Shown here: piece after piece, positions 52,681-60,932 of the stretch
Layout of the letters: each line of letters opens with the position of its first letter
How positions within the stretch are numbered: the first letter of the stretch is position 1
DNA from: Streptomyces endocoffeicus
Lineage (GTDB): Bacteria > Actinomycetota > Actinomycetes > Streptomycetales > Streptomycetaceae
Reading direction: 5' to 3'
Assembly: GCF_016741935.1 (NCBI RefSeq)
Contig: NZ_JAERRG010000001.1
Location: 1,116,001-1,180,000, forward strand
Length of the DNA: 64,000 bases
Made by a program: the position numbers and the translations under genes
The notes under the pieces: model-generated
The model's input: only the letters and a program-made list of their open reading frames with translations
What the model was told of the DNA's origin: nothing
The model's database searches: none

Positions 52681-53849
52681 TGGACCTCGACTTCACCACC
52701 GACGAGAACACCTTCCGGGCCGAGGCCCGCGCCTGGCTCGCCGCACATGTACCCAGCACTCGTCTGCACTCCCTGGAGACCGCGGAGGGGTTCGAGGCCC
52801 ACCGGGAGTGGGAGCGCGCCCTCTTCGCCGACCGGTGGTCGGTCGTCTCCTGGCCCGAGGAGTACGGCGGCCGGGGGGCCTCGCTCCTCCAGTGGCTGAT
52901 CTTCGAAGAGGAGTACTACGCGGCGGACGCGCCCGGCAGGGTCAGCCAGAACGGCATCAACCTCCTCGCCCCCACCCTCTTCGAGCACGGCACACCGGAG
53001 CAGTGCGCCCGCGTCCTGCCGCCCATGGCGCGCGGCGAGGTCATCTGGGCGCAGGCCTGGTCCGAGCCGGAGGCGGGCTCCGACCTCGCACGCTTGCGCT
53101 CAACGGCCCGGCGGACCGAGGGCGGCTGGCGCCTGAGCGGTCAGAAGACCTGGTCCTCCCGGGCCGCCTTCGCCGACCGGGCCTTCGGCCTCTTCCGCAG
53201 CGATCCGGCGGCGGACAAGCCGCACCGAGGGCTGACGTATCTGATGTTCCCTCTGGACGCGCCGGGCGTGACCGTACGGCCCATCGGGCGCCTCGACGGA
53301 AAGCCCGCCTTCGCCGAACTCTTCCTGGACGATGTCTTCGTACCCGACGAGGACGTCATCGGGACGCCGGGTGAGGGCTGGCGGGTGGCGATGAGCACCG
53401 CGGGCAGCGAGCGCGGGCTGACCCTGCGCAGCCCCGGCCGCTTCACGGCCGCCGCGGACCGGTTGACCCGGCTGTGGCGCGATGAGGCCGACCCGGCGGA
53501 CACGGCCCTGCGCGACCGGGTGGCCGACGCGGTGATCGGCGCCCGCGCGTATCAGCTCTTCGGCTACACGAGCGCCTCGCGGATCGCTGCCGGAGAGTCG
53601 ATCGGCGCGGAGTCCAGCCTGAACAAGGTCTTCTGGTCGGAGCTGGACATCGCGCTCCACGAGACCGCCCTCGATCTGCTCGGCCCCTACGGGGAGCTTG
53701 CCGACGACGCCGAGGACGCGCCGGAGGACGGCGGTTGGGCCGAGGGCTACACCTTCTCCCTCGCGGGCCCCATCTACGCCGGAACCAACGAGATCCAGCG
53801 CGACATCATCGCCGAGCGGCTGCTCGGCCTGCCGAAGGGACGCCGGTGA
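52680..53849 (+). CDS. Acyl-CoA dehydrogenase, FadE30/31-like
   Basis: The 389-aa product starts at ATG 52680, overlapping the hydratase stop. It contains FTTDENTFRAEARAWLAAHV, SWPEEYGGRGASLLQWLIFE, WAQAWSEPEAGSDLARL (flavin-binding), GQKTWSSRAAFADRAF, and the C-terminal IYAGTNEIQRDIIAERLLGL. It resembles steroid-type FadE subunits, which form alpha2-beta2 heterotetramers with the following gene product. It probably desaturates a ring-cleavage acyl-CoA. Its exact number in the FadE30-33 set cannot be fixed. Confidence 0.87.
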   Translation: MDLDFTTDENTFRAEARAWLAAHVPSTRLHSLETAEGFEAHREWERALFADRWSVVSWPEEYGGRGASLLQWLIFEEEYYAADAPGRVSQNGINLLAPTLFEHGTPEQCARVLPPMARGEVIWAQAWSEPEAGSDLARLRSTARRTEGGWRLSGQKTWSSRAAFADRAFGLFRSDPAADKPHRGLTYLMFPLDAPGVTVRPIGRLDGKPAFAELFLDDVFVPDEDVIGTPGEGWRVAMSTAGSERGLTLRSPGRFTAAADRLTRLWRDEADPADTALRDRVADAVIGARAYQLFGYTSASRIAAGESIGAESSLNKVFWSELDIALHETALDLLGPYGELADDAEDAPEDGGWAEGYTFSLAGPIYAGTNEIQRDIIAERLLGLPKGRR

Positions 53850-54838
53850 TGCGGTTCCTCCTCGACACCGAACAGCGGGAGTTCGCAACCGCTCTGGGCG
53901 GCCTGCTCGGCTCGTCGGACACGGCGGGGACGATACGGTCCTGGGCGTCCGGCGACCCGGGTCCCGGACGGGCGCTGTGGGCCCGGCTCGCGGAGGCGGG
54001 GGTCTTCGGCCTCGCCGTACCGGAGCGGCACGAGGGTCTGGGCGTGCTGCCCGTCGAACTGGCCGTCGCCTTCACGGAGCTCGGCCGCCACGCGGTGCCG
54101 GGCCCGCTGGTGGAGACCGTCGCGGCGGCGACTCTCCTCGGCAGGCTCGGCGACCACGCCGCGGCCGGCGCATGGCTGCCGCGGATCGCCTCCGGTGGAG
54201 CGCTGGTGTCCCTGTGCGTGCCCGCCACCAGCGGCCCCTACGCATTGGACGCGGACGTCGCGGACGCGGTGTTCCTCGTCGAGGGCGATGCCCTGAGGCT
54301 GGCGGAGAAGTGCGGCCCGCTCCAGCGTTCCTCCGATCCGGCCCGCCGACTGTCCCGCCCGACGGGCACAACGGTCCTCGTCGAGGGGCCCACGGTCCAG
54401 GCAGCGGCTGCGTACACCACCGATGTGGCGGCCCTGACAACGGCCGCCCAGGCCCTGGGGCTCGGCCGCGCGCTGCTGGACGGCACCGTCGCGTACGCCG
54501 CACAGCGCACCCAGTTCGGCGTCGCCATCGGTTCGTTCCAGGCCGTGAAGCATCGGCTGGCCGACGTGCTCCTCGCCCTGGAGTTCGCCCAGCCTCTGGT
54601 CCACTCCGCCGCCTTGGCCCTGGCCGCGGACGCCCCGTCCGCCCGCCGGGAGTGCGCGGCGGCGAAAGTGGCCGCGGGCGAGGCCGCCTACGCCGCCTCG
54701 CGCACGGCTCTACAGGTGCACGGCGCGCTCGGCTACACCGAGGAACTGGATCTGTCCCTGTGGATCCGCAAAGCCCGCGCCCTCCGCGATGCCTGGGGAA
54801 CCCCGGCCGCATGCCGATCCCTCGTCCTGGCGCCGTGA
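53849..54838 (+). CDS. Acyl-CoA dehydrogenase, FadE32-like partner subunit
   Basis: The 329-aa product overlaps the previous gene by one base. It is shorter than a standard acyl-CoA dehydrogenase and has FLLDTEQREFATALGGLLGS, VPERHEGLGVLPVELAVAFT, a QALGLGRALLDGTVAYAAQR helix with TQFGVAIGSFQAVKHRLADV, and LQVHGALGYTEELDLSLWIR. This matches the short subunit of actinobacterial heterotetrameric FadE pairs (as in FadE31-FadE32). With the product of 52680 it should form one flavin enzyme acting on a steroid-derived CoA. Confidence 0.87.
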   Translation: MRFLLDTEQREFATALGGLLGSSDTAGTIRSWASGDPGPGRALWARLAEAGVFGLAVPERHEGLGVLPVELAVAFTELGRHAVPGPLVETVAAATLLGRLGDHAAAGAWLPRIASGGALVSLCVPATSGPYALDADVADAVFLVEGDALRLAEKCGPLQRSSDPARRLSRPTGTTVLVEGPTVQAAAAYTTDVAALTTAAQALGLGRALLDGTVAYAAQRTQFGVAIGSFQAVKHRLADVLLALEFAQPLVHSAALALAADAPSARRECAAAKVAAGEAAYAASRTALQVHGALGYTEELDLSLWIRKARALRDAWGTPAACRSLVLAP

Positions 54839-54938
54839 GCCCCGATGGTGAGGGAAGGTGTCGTGGCCGTCGAAGAGAACGGCGGCCACGACGAACCGCA
54901 CCGAGTGCTCAGGGCGGTACGCCCGGCCGACCGTGGTG

Positions 54939-55790
54939 TCAGCGGGCGCGACGTTCTTCCTCGGAGCGTGTCCCGGAGAGGAAGTTCTCCATGGCCCTAC
55001 GGGTCCGTGGCCGGGAGCCGGCCGCGGCGATGAACTCCGCTTCGCACTCGAGGTGATCGCGCAGTCCGTCGAGCCGGTCGCCGCGCACCAGGAGCTTGGC
55101 CCGCGACAGGGCGAGCCCGTGACCGTCCGCCAGTGAACGGGCCAGTGCTCCGGCGGCGGAGGGAAGTTCGGCGTCGTCGACGACGCGGTTGACGAGTCCC
55201 CACGCCTCGGCCTCCGCGGCCGGGAGCACACGGTTGGTGAGCAGCAGGTCGAGCGCGCGCCGCTCTCCGAGCAGACGGGGCAACAGCCACGACGCGCCGC
55301 AGTCGGGGGTCAGCCCCAGCGCCGTGTAGCCCAGCCTCACCTTCGCACCACGGGCGGCCACCACCAGGTCCGCCGTCAGGGTGAACCCGACCGCGCCGCC
55401 GGCCACCGCGCCCTGTACCCCGGCGACCATCGGAACGTACAGTCCGGCCAGCCCGAGCACTGCTTCGTGAGCGGTATCGGCGACCTCGCGGACGTATCGG
55501 CCCACCGCGTCCTGCTCGGCGACGAAGGCCCGCAGGTCGCCGCCGACGCTGAAGTTGAGCCCTTCGGCGCGCAGCAGCACGGCTCCGACCTTCTCCGAGT
55601 CCGGTTCCCCGGTCCAGCGTACGAGCTGTGCCACGGCGTCTCGCAGGGCCCTGACGAAGCCGAGGTCGAAGGCGTTGCCGGTGTGCCCGTGCGCCAACAC
55701 GATCTTGACCAGGGCCCCGTCCCGTTCGAGCCGTACCGGCGAGGGCGGGGCATGATCTGGTCGTATCCGAGCGGCCGGCCGGGACGTCAC
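54939..55790 (-). CDS. Enoyl-CoA hydratase/isomerase family protein
   Basis: The 283-aa product starts at GTG 55790, overlapping the stop of the chimeric gene upstream (GTGA). It has the crotonase-fold segments GNAFDLGFVRALRDAVAQL, GLNFSVGGDLRAFVAEQDAV, MVAGVQGAVAGGAVGFTLTADL and LTPDCGASWLLPRLLGERRA; the Asp in TPDCG is at a typical hydratase/isomerase catalytic position. It belongs to the minus-strand unit of the chimeric gene rather than to the HIP operons. Confidence 0.85.
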   Translation of the reverse strand: MTSRPAARIRPDHAPPSPVRLERDGALVKIVLAHGHTGNAFDLGFVRALRDAVAQLVRWTGEPDSEKVGAVLLRAEGLNFSVGGDLRAFVAEQDAVGRYVREVADTAHEAVLGLAGLYVPMVAGVQGAVAGGAVGFTLTADLVVAARGAKVRLGYTALGLTPDCGASWLLPRLLGERRALDLLLTNRVLPAAEAEAWGLVNRVVDDAELPSAAGALARSLADGHGLALSRAKLLVRGDRLDGLRDHLECEAEFIAAAGSRPRTRRAMENFLSGTRSEEERRAR

Positions 55791-56893
55791 CGTGCGCCTC
55801 CCCAGGACGGGATCGTCGTGGCGCCCTCGTCGGCTGCCTGACACAGATCCGCCTGGCGGCGGAGTTCCCGGCGGCCCAGCACCATGCGGTGCACCTCGTC
55901 CGGGCCGTCGGCGAACCTCAGACCACGGGCCTGCGCCCACAGCGTCGCCAACGGCAGATCCTGGGCCATACCGGCAGCGCCATGCACCTGTATCGCCTGG
56001 TCGATCACCCATTCCGCGGTGCGCGGCGCGGCGACCTTGATGGCGGATATCCCGGTGCGGGCCGCCCGGGCACCACGCTCGTCGATGAGCCAGGCGGCGT
56101 GGAGCACCATCAGCCGTAGTTGGTCGATGCGGACGCGGGCCTCGGCGATCGACTCCAGCACGGCGCCGTGGCCGGCCAGGGGCCGGCCGAAGGCACTGCG
56201 TTCCCCCGCCGTGGCCCGGTGGACCTCGACGGCGTCGTGCCCGTCCACGGCCACGCCGGGCACACCGTAGGCGACAGCCCGGTCGGCCACGTTCTCGGTG
56301 GGACTGACCTCGTGGAAGGGGGTGGATACCGAGATGCCGTTGTTCTCACAGAAGTAGATGAGCGGCAGCTTCCACACCGACGCCTGGATCAAGGTTTCGT
56401 GGAAGGTTCCGCGGTGGGAGGTGCCGTCACCGAAGTCGGCGAGAGCGACCTGATCGGTTCCGCGCAGCTTCGCCGACAATGCGGCGCCGGCGGCCAGCGG
56501 GTAGACACTTCCCAGGGTCGCGCCCTCTCCCATGATCCCCAGCGAGGGGTCGGCCCAGTGGGGTACCCCCGCGCCCCTGCCACCTGTCGAACCGGTGACC
56601 CTCCCCAGCAGATCGCCGATGACCGGCTGAAGCCCCATCCCCTTCGCCAGCGGCCACGTCGCGCCGCGCCCCTGGTAGAAGAGGTAGTCGTCCTGGCGCA
56701 GTGCGGCGCAGGCCCCTGCCGCCGCTGCCTCCTGTCCCTTGCCCGGATGCCAGAAACCGGCGAACCCATGGTCCCGGATATGAAGGCTCAGCGCGTCCTC
56801 CAAGGCCCGGGCCCTGGCAACCGTGGTGAAGAGCCGTAGCAGGAACTCGGGGTCCGGGCCGACTTCGGTCGCCCGTCGTTTGCGGGGCGTCAT
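55787..56893 (-). CDS. In-frame chimera: E1-alpha dehydrogenase N-half joined to acyl-CoA dehydrogenase C-end
   Basis: The 368-aa frame starts at ATG 56893 after AAGGAGG. Residues ~1-235 are a thiamine-diphosphate E1-alpha subunit (HPGKGQEAAAAG, VPHWADPSLGIMGEGATLGS, the TPP motif GDGTSHRGTFHE followed later by FCENNGISVSTPF). From ERSAFGRPLAGHG onward (residues ~240-368) it is the C-terminal domain of an acyl-CoA dehydrogenase (AAWLIDERGARAARTGISAI, WVIDQAIQVHGAAGMAQDLP). No family combines these. A deletion joining two neighbouring genes in frame is the simplest reading; neither activity is likely to survive. Confidence 0.78.
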   Translation of the reverse strand: MTPRKRRATEVGPDPEFLLRLFTTVARARALEDALSLHIRDHGFAGFWHPGKGQEAAAAGACAALRQDDYLFYQGRGATWPLAKGMGLQPVIGDLLGRVTGSTGGRGAGVPHWADPSLGIMGEGATLGSVYPLAAGAALSAKLRGTDQVALADFGDGTSHRGTFHETLIQASVWKLPLIYFCENNGISVSTPFHEVSPTENVADRAVAYGVPGVAVDGHDAVEVHRATAGERSAFGRPLAGHGAVLESIAEARVRIDQLRLMVLHAAWLIDERGARAARTGISAIKVAAPRTAEWVIDQAIQVHGAAGMAQDLPLATLWAQARGLRFADGPDEVHRMVLGRRELRRQADLCQAADEGATTIPSWGGAR

Positions 56894-56997
56894 TCCGCCT
56901 CCTTGAGCATCGGAACCGCGCGGACTGCCGCGGAAGGGTGCGGGGTGGTTCGGGCACACAAGACCTGGTAGCAGGATTCGTGTCCGTCGCGTTGCGA

Positions 56998-57033
56998 GGA
57001 GATTACGCCGATCAGTTGATCGGAACAACTGAT
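56998..57033. promoter_or_regulatory. Operator-like palindrome CGATCA-N2-TGATCG, site 2
   Basis: CGATCAGTTGATCG at 57009-57022 lies between the divergent chimeric gene and the TetR gene, in the same GGAGATTACG...AACAA-TGAT block as site 1. It is a natural autoregulatory operator position for the TetR gene at 57126. Confidence 0.65.
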
Positions 57034-57125
57034 TCAACCCGCTGATTTGAACGTATGCGGGGCCCGCTCAAGGGCACCCGGATAGGGTCGGGACCACAGT
57101 CGTTGCCGGAACCGACATCCAGGGA

Positions 57126-57806
57126 ATGCATGTGGTCGACCAGAAGAAGCGCCGCAAGGGTCCGCATGACGGCGAGGCCACTCGCGAGACGCTGATGGAC
57201 GCGGCGGAGAAGCTCTTCGCCGAGCAGGGCGTGGAGGCCGTGTCGATCCGGGCGGTCAACTCGACCGCGGGCCTGGCGCCCGCCGCCGTGCACTACCACT
57301 TCGGTTCCAAGGAAGCGCTGCTCACCGCGGTACTGGAGCGGCGCGGCCGTTCCGTCGTCGCCGACATCGCCGAGCGATGTGACCAACTGCTGGCACAGGA
57401 GGGACAACCCAACGCTCGTGACGTCATGGAGACGGTGGTGGCGCCTTACCTCGCGCTGCTGGAGCGGGACCACATCGGCGGCGGCCGCTGGCTCGCCATC
57501 ACGGGACAACTCATCCTGAGCGGCAGCCGGGAGATGGAAGCGCTCTCCGCTCCGGCCACCGAACGACTGCAGACACTCGTGCGCCGGGCATTCCCCGACA
57601 CGCGTCCGGACGATCTCGAAAACACCTGGCGGCTGGCAGTCGAAGCGGTCGTCCTGCTCCTGGCCCGCGCTCCCGGCGACGAGCCCGAGGCCGACGGGCC
57701 ACAAGAGCTGGGCGGACGCGAAGCACTGATCGACTTCGCCACCGGCGGCCTCGTCCACGCGTTGCGGGGGGCCGCAGAACGCAGGGTCCGCACATCGTCC
57801 CGCTAG
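57126..57806 (+). CDS. TetR-family transcriptional regulator
   Basis: The 226-aa product has an N-terminal HTH with LMDAAEKLFAEQGVEAVSIR and APAAVHYHFGSKEALLTAVL, then a ligand domain with VAPYLALLERDHIGGGRWLA and a TetR_C_36-like PATERLQTLVRRAFPDTRPD end. It starts at ATG 57126 and is divergent from the chimeric gene, with palindrome site 2 between them. Its probable regulon is the three loci carrying the CGATC-N4-GATCG palindrome. Ligand is unknown but the targets suggest an acyl-CoA. Confidence 0.88.
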   Translation: MHVVDQKKRRKGPHDGEATRETLMDAAEKLFAEQGVEAVSIRAVNSTAGLAPAAVHYHFGSKEALLTAVLERRGRSVVADIAERCDQLLAQEGQPNARDVMETVVAPYLALLERDHIGGGRWLAITGQLILSGSREMEALSAPATERLQTLVRRAFPDTRPDDLENTWRLAVEAVVLLLARAPGDEPEADGPQELGGREALIDFATGGLVHALRGAAERRVRTSSR

Positions 57807-57859
57807 GGCCGCTCCCTCCTCTTCCCGCCCGGCCCCATCCGTGGTTCTATCAAGCGATT

Positions 57860-57873
57860 CGATCGGCCGATCG
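57860..57873. promoter_or_regulatory. Operator-like palindrome CGATCG-N2-CGATCG, site 3
   Basis: CGATCGGCCGATCG is a perfect 14-bp palindrome, related to sites 1 and 2 by CGATC-N4-GATCG, and lies 61 bases upstream of the broken alcohol dehydrogenase start at 57935. Confidence 0.5.
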
Positions 57874-57934
57874 GATCCCCTGGGTATACGGCGTGGAACC
57901 AGTCGGCCGTGGCACGACGAAAGGAGGTGCCGGG

Positions 57935-58145
57935 GTGCGCGCGGCAGTCATGCGATCAGGGAAGATCGCTGTCGAAGAGCTCCCGGAGCCACGTCCCGGA
58001 GCGGGTCAACTGCTGGTCTAGCCCATCGCCACAGGCGTATGTGGCAGCGACCTCTCCGCCTGGCAGCACACCGACGCGTTCCTGGCGGCGCACTACGAGA
58101 CCGGAGCGCTGGGCGAGGTCTTCGACCCCGCCGGAGGCACGGACT
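57935..58145 (+). pseudogene. Zinc alcohol dehydrogenase fragment with premature stop
   Basis: From GTG 57935, preceded by AAAGGAGG, the frame reads VRAAVMRSGKIAVEELPEPR and PGAGQLLV, then TAG at 58019-58021, then continues IATGVCGSDLSAWQHTDAFL, which is the first catalytic zinc ligand region of medium-chain dehydrogenases. Homology stops near FDPAGGTD, where an AraC fragment on the other strand begins. Most of the enzyme is missing. Confidence 0.72.
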
Positions 58146-58491
58146 GCTCGGCCCACTCGGACATGGGCACCCCGAACAGCCGGTAGGCGGCGAGCGGAGT
58201 GAGCAGCACAGTCACCCCGTGGATGAGGCCCGTGTGTTCGCCGATCGCGGCGGTGGTACGGACGCCGTTGGCAAGCGAGGCCGCGCTGCAGGAGCGTGCC
58301 GGATCAGCCCGGTTCAGCACGCGCAGTGGGTTGCCGAAGCCCAGCATCACCTTCACGACGCCGTCGGGGAGCAGCAGCCTGCGCCGCGTCCCGATCGCAT
58401 CGAAGCGGAAGCCGCGATAGCCCAGGATCTGTTCGCGCAGGCCGGGCGCGGCCGGACGGCAGAGCAGTTCGTGTATGAGCCCCCTCCCCAT
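58146..58491 (-). pseudogene. AraC-family regulator, N-terminal fragment
   Basis: The minus-strand frame 58491-58093 reads ILGYRGFRFDAIGTRRRLLL, PDGVVKVMLGFGNPLRVLN, HTGLIHGVTVLLTPLAAYRL and FGVPMSEWAE, the N-terminal half of an AraC regulator, but the HTH half is absent. Homology ends at the junction with the dehydrogenase fragment at about 58146. The true start is not certain. Confidence 0.6.
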
Positions 58492-59390
58492 AGACCGACG
58501 TGGGCACGGCAGTGAGGGTAGGGCGTGTCCTGGACCAGTGAGACAGGAGGCCAGGACTTGGCTGATATCTGGTGTCGCGGGTACTTATCCACGTCTGAGC
58601 GCATTCAGGTACGCACGCATCGCTTCTGCGGGGAAGAGCCGAAGTTGGGCATGTACGCGGGTAGGTCTGTGGCAGCCGTAGCCTCTGCCGATCTACCGAG
58701 ATGACGTCGCCCGGATCAGACGCCATGCGCCGCACGCAGCCGGTCAGGACGCCGCTGCCCTGACCAAACTCCTGCTGCACGTCGTCACCATTGGGCTCCC
58801 AGTGGACGGGGCCCGGTGAGCCTGGCCGACTCGGTGTGCCTGCCGATTCCGGCTTGGAGATAGGCCATCTCCTCATCAGCGAGAGCCTTGAGCCCAGCAA
58901 GAACCCGTGCTCGAGCCAGGGCGGGGAGAGCCAAGGTGGCTTGCACGGTGGGGAGCGCACACAAGTCCGCTCGTTCGCCCAGCGGGCCCCACCCGGTCGG
59001 CGCTCCGCGAGAACGCCACGCGGCTCAGCATCCATCACCTGATGCCCCGTCATCAAAGTCAGCAATTGGTCAGCATAAGACCCGCCACCAACCGCCCAGG
59101 ACCGCCGACAAGCGCCAAGATCGCCCGCCGACGGACCCACCGTGCACCCATAGCACACCCACCACCCGTCCACCACGCTCCTTGTGGATACCCCACAATC
59201 CGGCGTCCCGCCCGAGCGGAAGAAAAATGACACACCCCGGGCCCATTCCCCGGACACTCGTCCGCCGTCGCGTACATCGTGCAACTATGGCCGGGCGATA
59301 TCCGGCCGATCGAGGGGGAAGATCCCCGCTCCCCTCGGCGTTGCTGCCTCGCATAAGGATTCGATGCGCGTGACAGGAGTGGAACACCGT
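58492..59390. other. Gene-poor stretch upstream of gnd
   Basis: About 0.9 kb without a supported gene. The minus-strand frames here have no clear start, domain or normal codon bias. Near 58760-59050 one minus-strand frame reads like a degenerate coding remnant (ALPALARARVLAGLKALADE) but I cannot assign it. The region may hold further debris from the decayed zone. Confidence 0.4.
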
Positions 59391-60845
59391 ATGCCCAGCC
59401 CTTCCACCGCCCAGCCCACCGCCCAGATCGGCGTCACAGGGCTCGCCGTCATGGGTAGCAACCTCGCCCGCAACTTCGCCCGGCACGGGCACACCGTCGC
59501 TCTCCACAACCGCACGTTCGCCAAGACCAAGGCGCTGATGGAGGAGCACGGCCACGAGGGGAACTTCGTGCCGGCCGAGAGCGCCGAGGAGTTCGTCGCC
59601 GCACTGCAGCGGCCCCGGCGGCTGATCATCATGGTCAAGGCGGGTGCGCCCACCGACGCCGTCATCGAGGAGTTCGCACCCCTCCTCGAAGAGGGCGACG
59701 TGATCATCGACGGGGGCAACGCCCACTTCGACGACACCCGGCGCCGGGAGAAGTCCCTGCGCGAGCGCGGGCTGCACTTCGTGGGCACCGGCATCTCCGG
59801 CGGCGAGGAGGGCGCCCTCAACGGGCCCAGCATCATGCCCGGCGGATCGGTGGAATCCTACAAGTCCCTCGGCCCGCTGCTGGAGTCCATCTCCGCCAAG
59901 GTGGACGGCACACCGTGCTGCACCCACATCGGCCCGGACGGCGCCGGCCACTTCGTGAAGATGGTGCACAACGGCATCGAGTACGCGGACATGCAGCTCA
60001 TCGCCGAGTCGTACGACCTGCTGCGGCGGGCGCTCGGCATGTCGCCGGGTGAGATCGCGGAGGTGTTCCGTACCTGGAACGGCGGCCGCCTGGAGTCGTA
60101 TCTGATCGAGATCACCGCCGAGGTGCTCGGGCACACCGACGCCGCCACCGGCAAGCCGTTCGTGGACATCGTGCAGGACCAGGCCGAGCAGAAGGGCACC
60201 GGCCGCTGGACCGTGCAGACCGCGCTGGACCTGGGCGTGCCGGTGAGCGGGATCGCCGAGGCGGTGTTCGCCCGCTCGCTGTCCGGCCACGCGGATCTGC
60301 GGGACGCCTCGCAGGGGCTGCCGGGTCCGTCCGGCAAGGGCCTCACGGGGGCCGCCGCGGAGCGGTTCGCCGACGATGTCGAGCAGGCGCTGTACGCCTC
60401 GAAGATCGTGGCGTACGCGCAGGGCATCCACCAGATCGAGGCGGGCAGCCAGGAGTACGGCTGGGACATCGACCCCGGGGCGGTCGCGCGGATCTGGCGC
60501 GGTGGCTGCATCATCCGGGCGCGGTTCCTGAACCGGATCACCGAGGCGTACGCCAAGGAGCGCAAGCCCGTCACGCTGCTGACCGACAACCACTTCGCCG
60601 AGGCGCTGGGCGCGGCGCAGGACGCCTGGCGTCGGGTGGTGGCCACCTCGGTCGAGCTGGGGGTGCCGGCCCCGGGCTTCTCGGCGGCGCTGGCGTACTA
60701 CGACGCGCTGCGCTCGGAGCGGCTGCCCGCCGCGCTGGTCCAGGGGCAGCGGGACTTCTTCGGCGCGCACACCTACCGCCGGGTGGACCGCGAGGGTTCG
60801 TTCCACACGCTGTGGGGCGGCGACCGCGACGAGCGTACGGCCTGA
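59391..60845 (+). CDS. gnd: 6-phosphogluconate dehydrogenase (decarboxylating)
   Basis: The 484-aa product starts at ATG 59391, with AGGAG twelve bases upstream; ATG 59364 is an alternative with AAGGA. The NADP fold is IGVTGLAVMGSNLARNFARH, followed by NRTFAKTKALMEEHGHEGNF, the substrate motif GTGISGGEEGALNGPSIMPG, catalytic KMVHNGIEYADMQLIAE and the C-terminal helices. It converts 6-phosphogluconate to ribulose 5-phosphate in the oxidative pentose phosphate pathway. It stands alone and ends in a strong hairpin. Confidence 0.95.
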   Translation: MPSPSTAQPTAQIGVTGLAVMGSNLARNFARHGHTVALHNRTFAKTKALMEEHGHEGNFVPAESAEEFVAALQRPRRLIIMVKAGAPTDAVIEEFAPLLEEGDVIIDGGNAHFDDTRRREKSLRERGLHFVGTGISGGEEGALNGPSIMPGGSVESYKSLGPLLESISAKVDGTPCCTHIGPDGAGHFVKMVHNGIEYADMQLIAESYDLLRRALGMSPGEIAEVFRTWNGGRLESYLIEITAEVLGHTDAATGKPFVDIVQDQAEQKGTGRWTVQTALDLGVPVSGIAEAVFARSLSGHADLRDASQGLPGPSGKGLTGAAAERFADDVEQALYASKIVAYAQGIHQIEAGSQEYGWDIDPGAVARIWRGGCIIRARFLNRITEAYAKERKPVTLLTDNHFAEALGAAQDAWRRVVATSVELGVPAPGFSAALAYYDALRSERLPAALVQGQRDFFGAHTYRRVDREGSFHTLWGGDRDERTA

Positions 60846-60851
60846 GGGCCG

Positions 60852-60901
60852 CGACGGCCGTGCCGCCGCCCCGGGTTCCCGGGGCGGGGGCACGGCCGTC
60901 G
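60852..60901. terminator. Bidirectional hairpin terminator after gnd
   Basis: The arms CGACGGCCGTGCC... and its complement enclose a further CCCCGGG/CCCGGGG pairing; the long stem spans 60852-60901 between convergent gnd and the MFS gene. Confidence 0.75.
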
Positions 60902-60932
60902 TGCGTTCGCCTGCCCGCGCGCGGCCGTGTCG

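Noticed and set aside
58504..59284. Long minus-strand open frame upstream of gnd
   Set aside because: It has no domain signature or good start and its composition differs from real genes nearby; likely an open frame by GC content.
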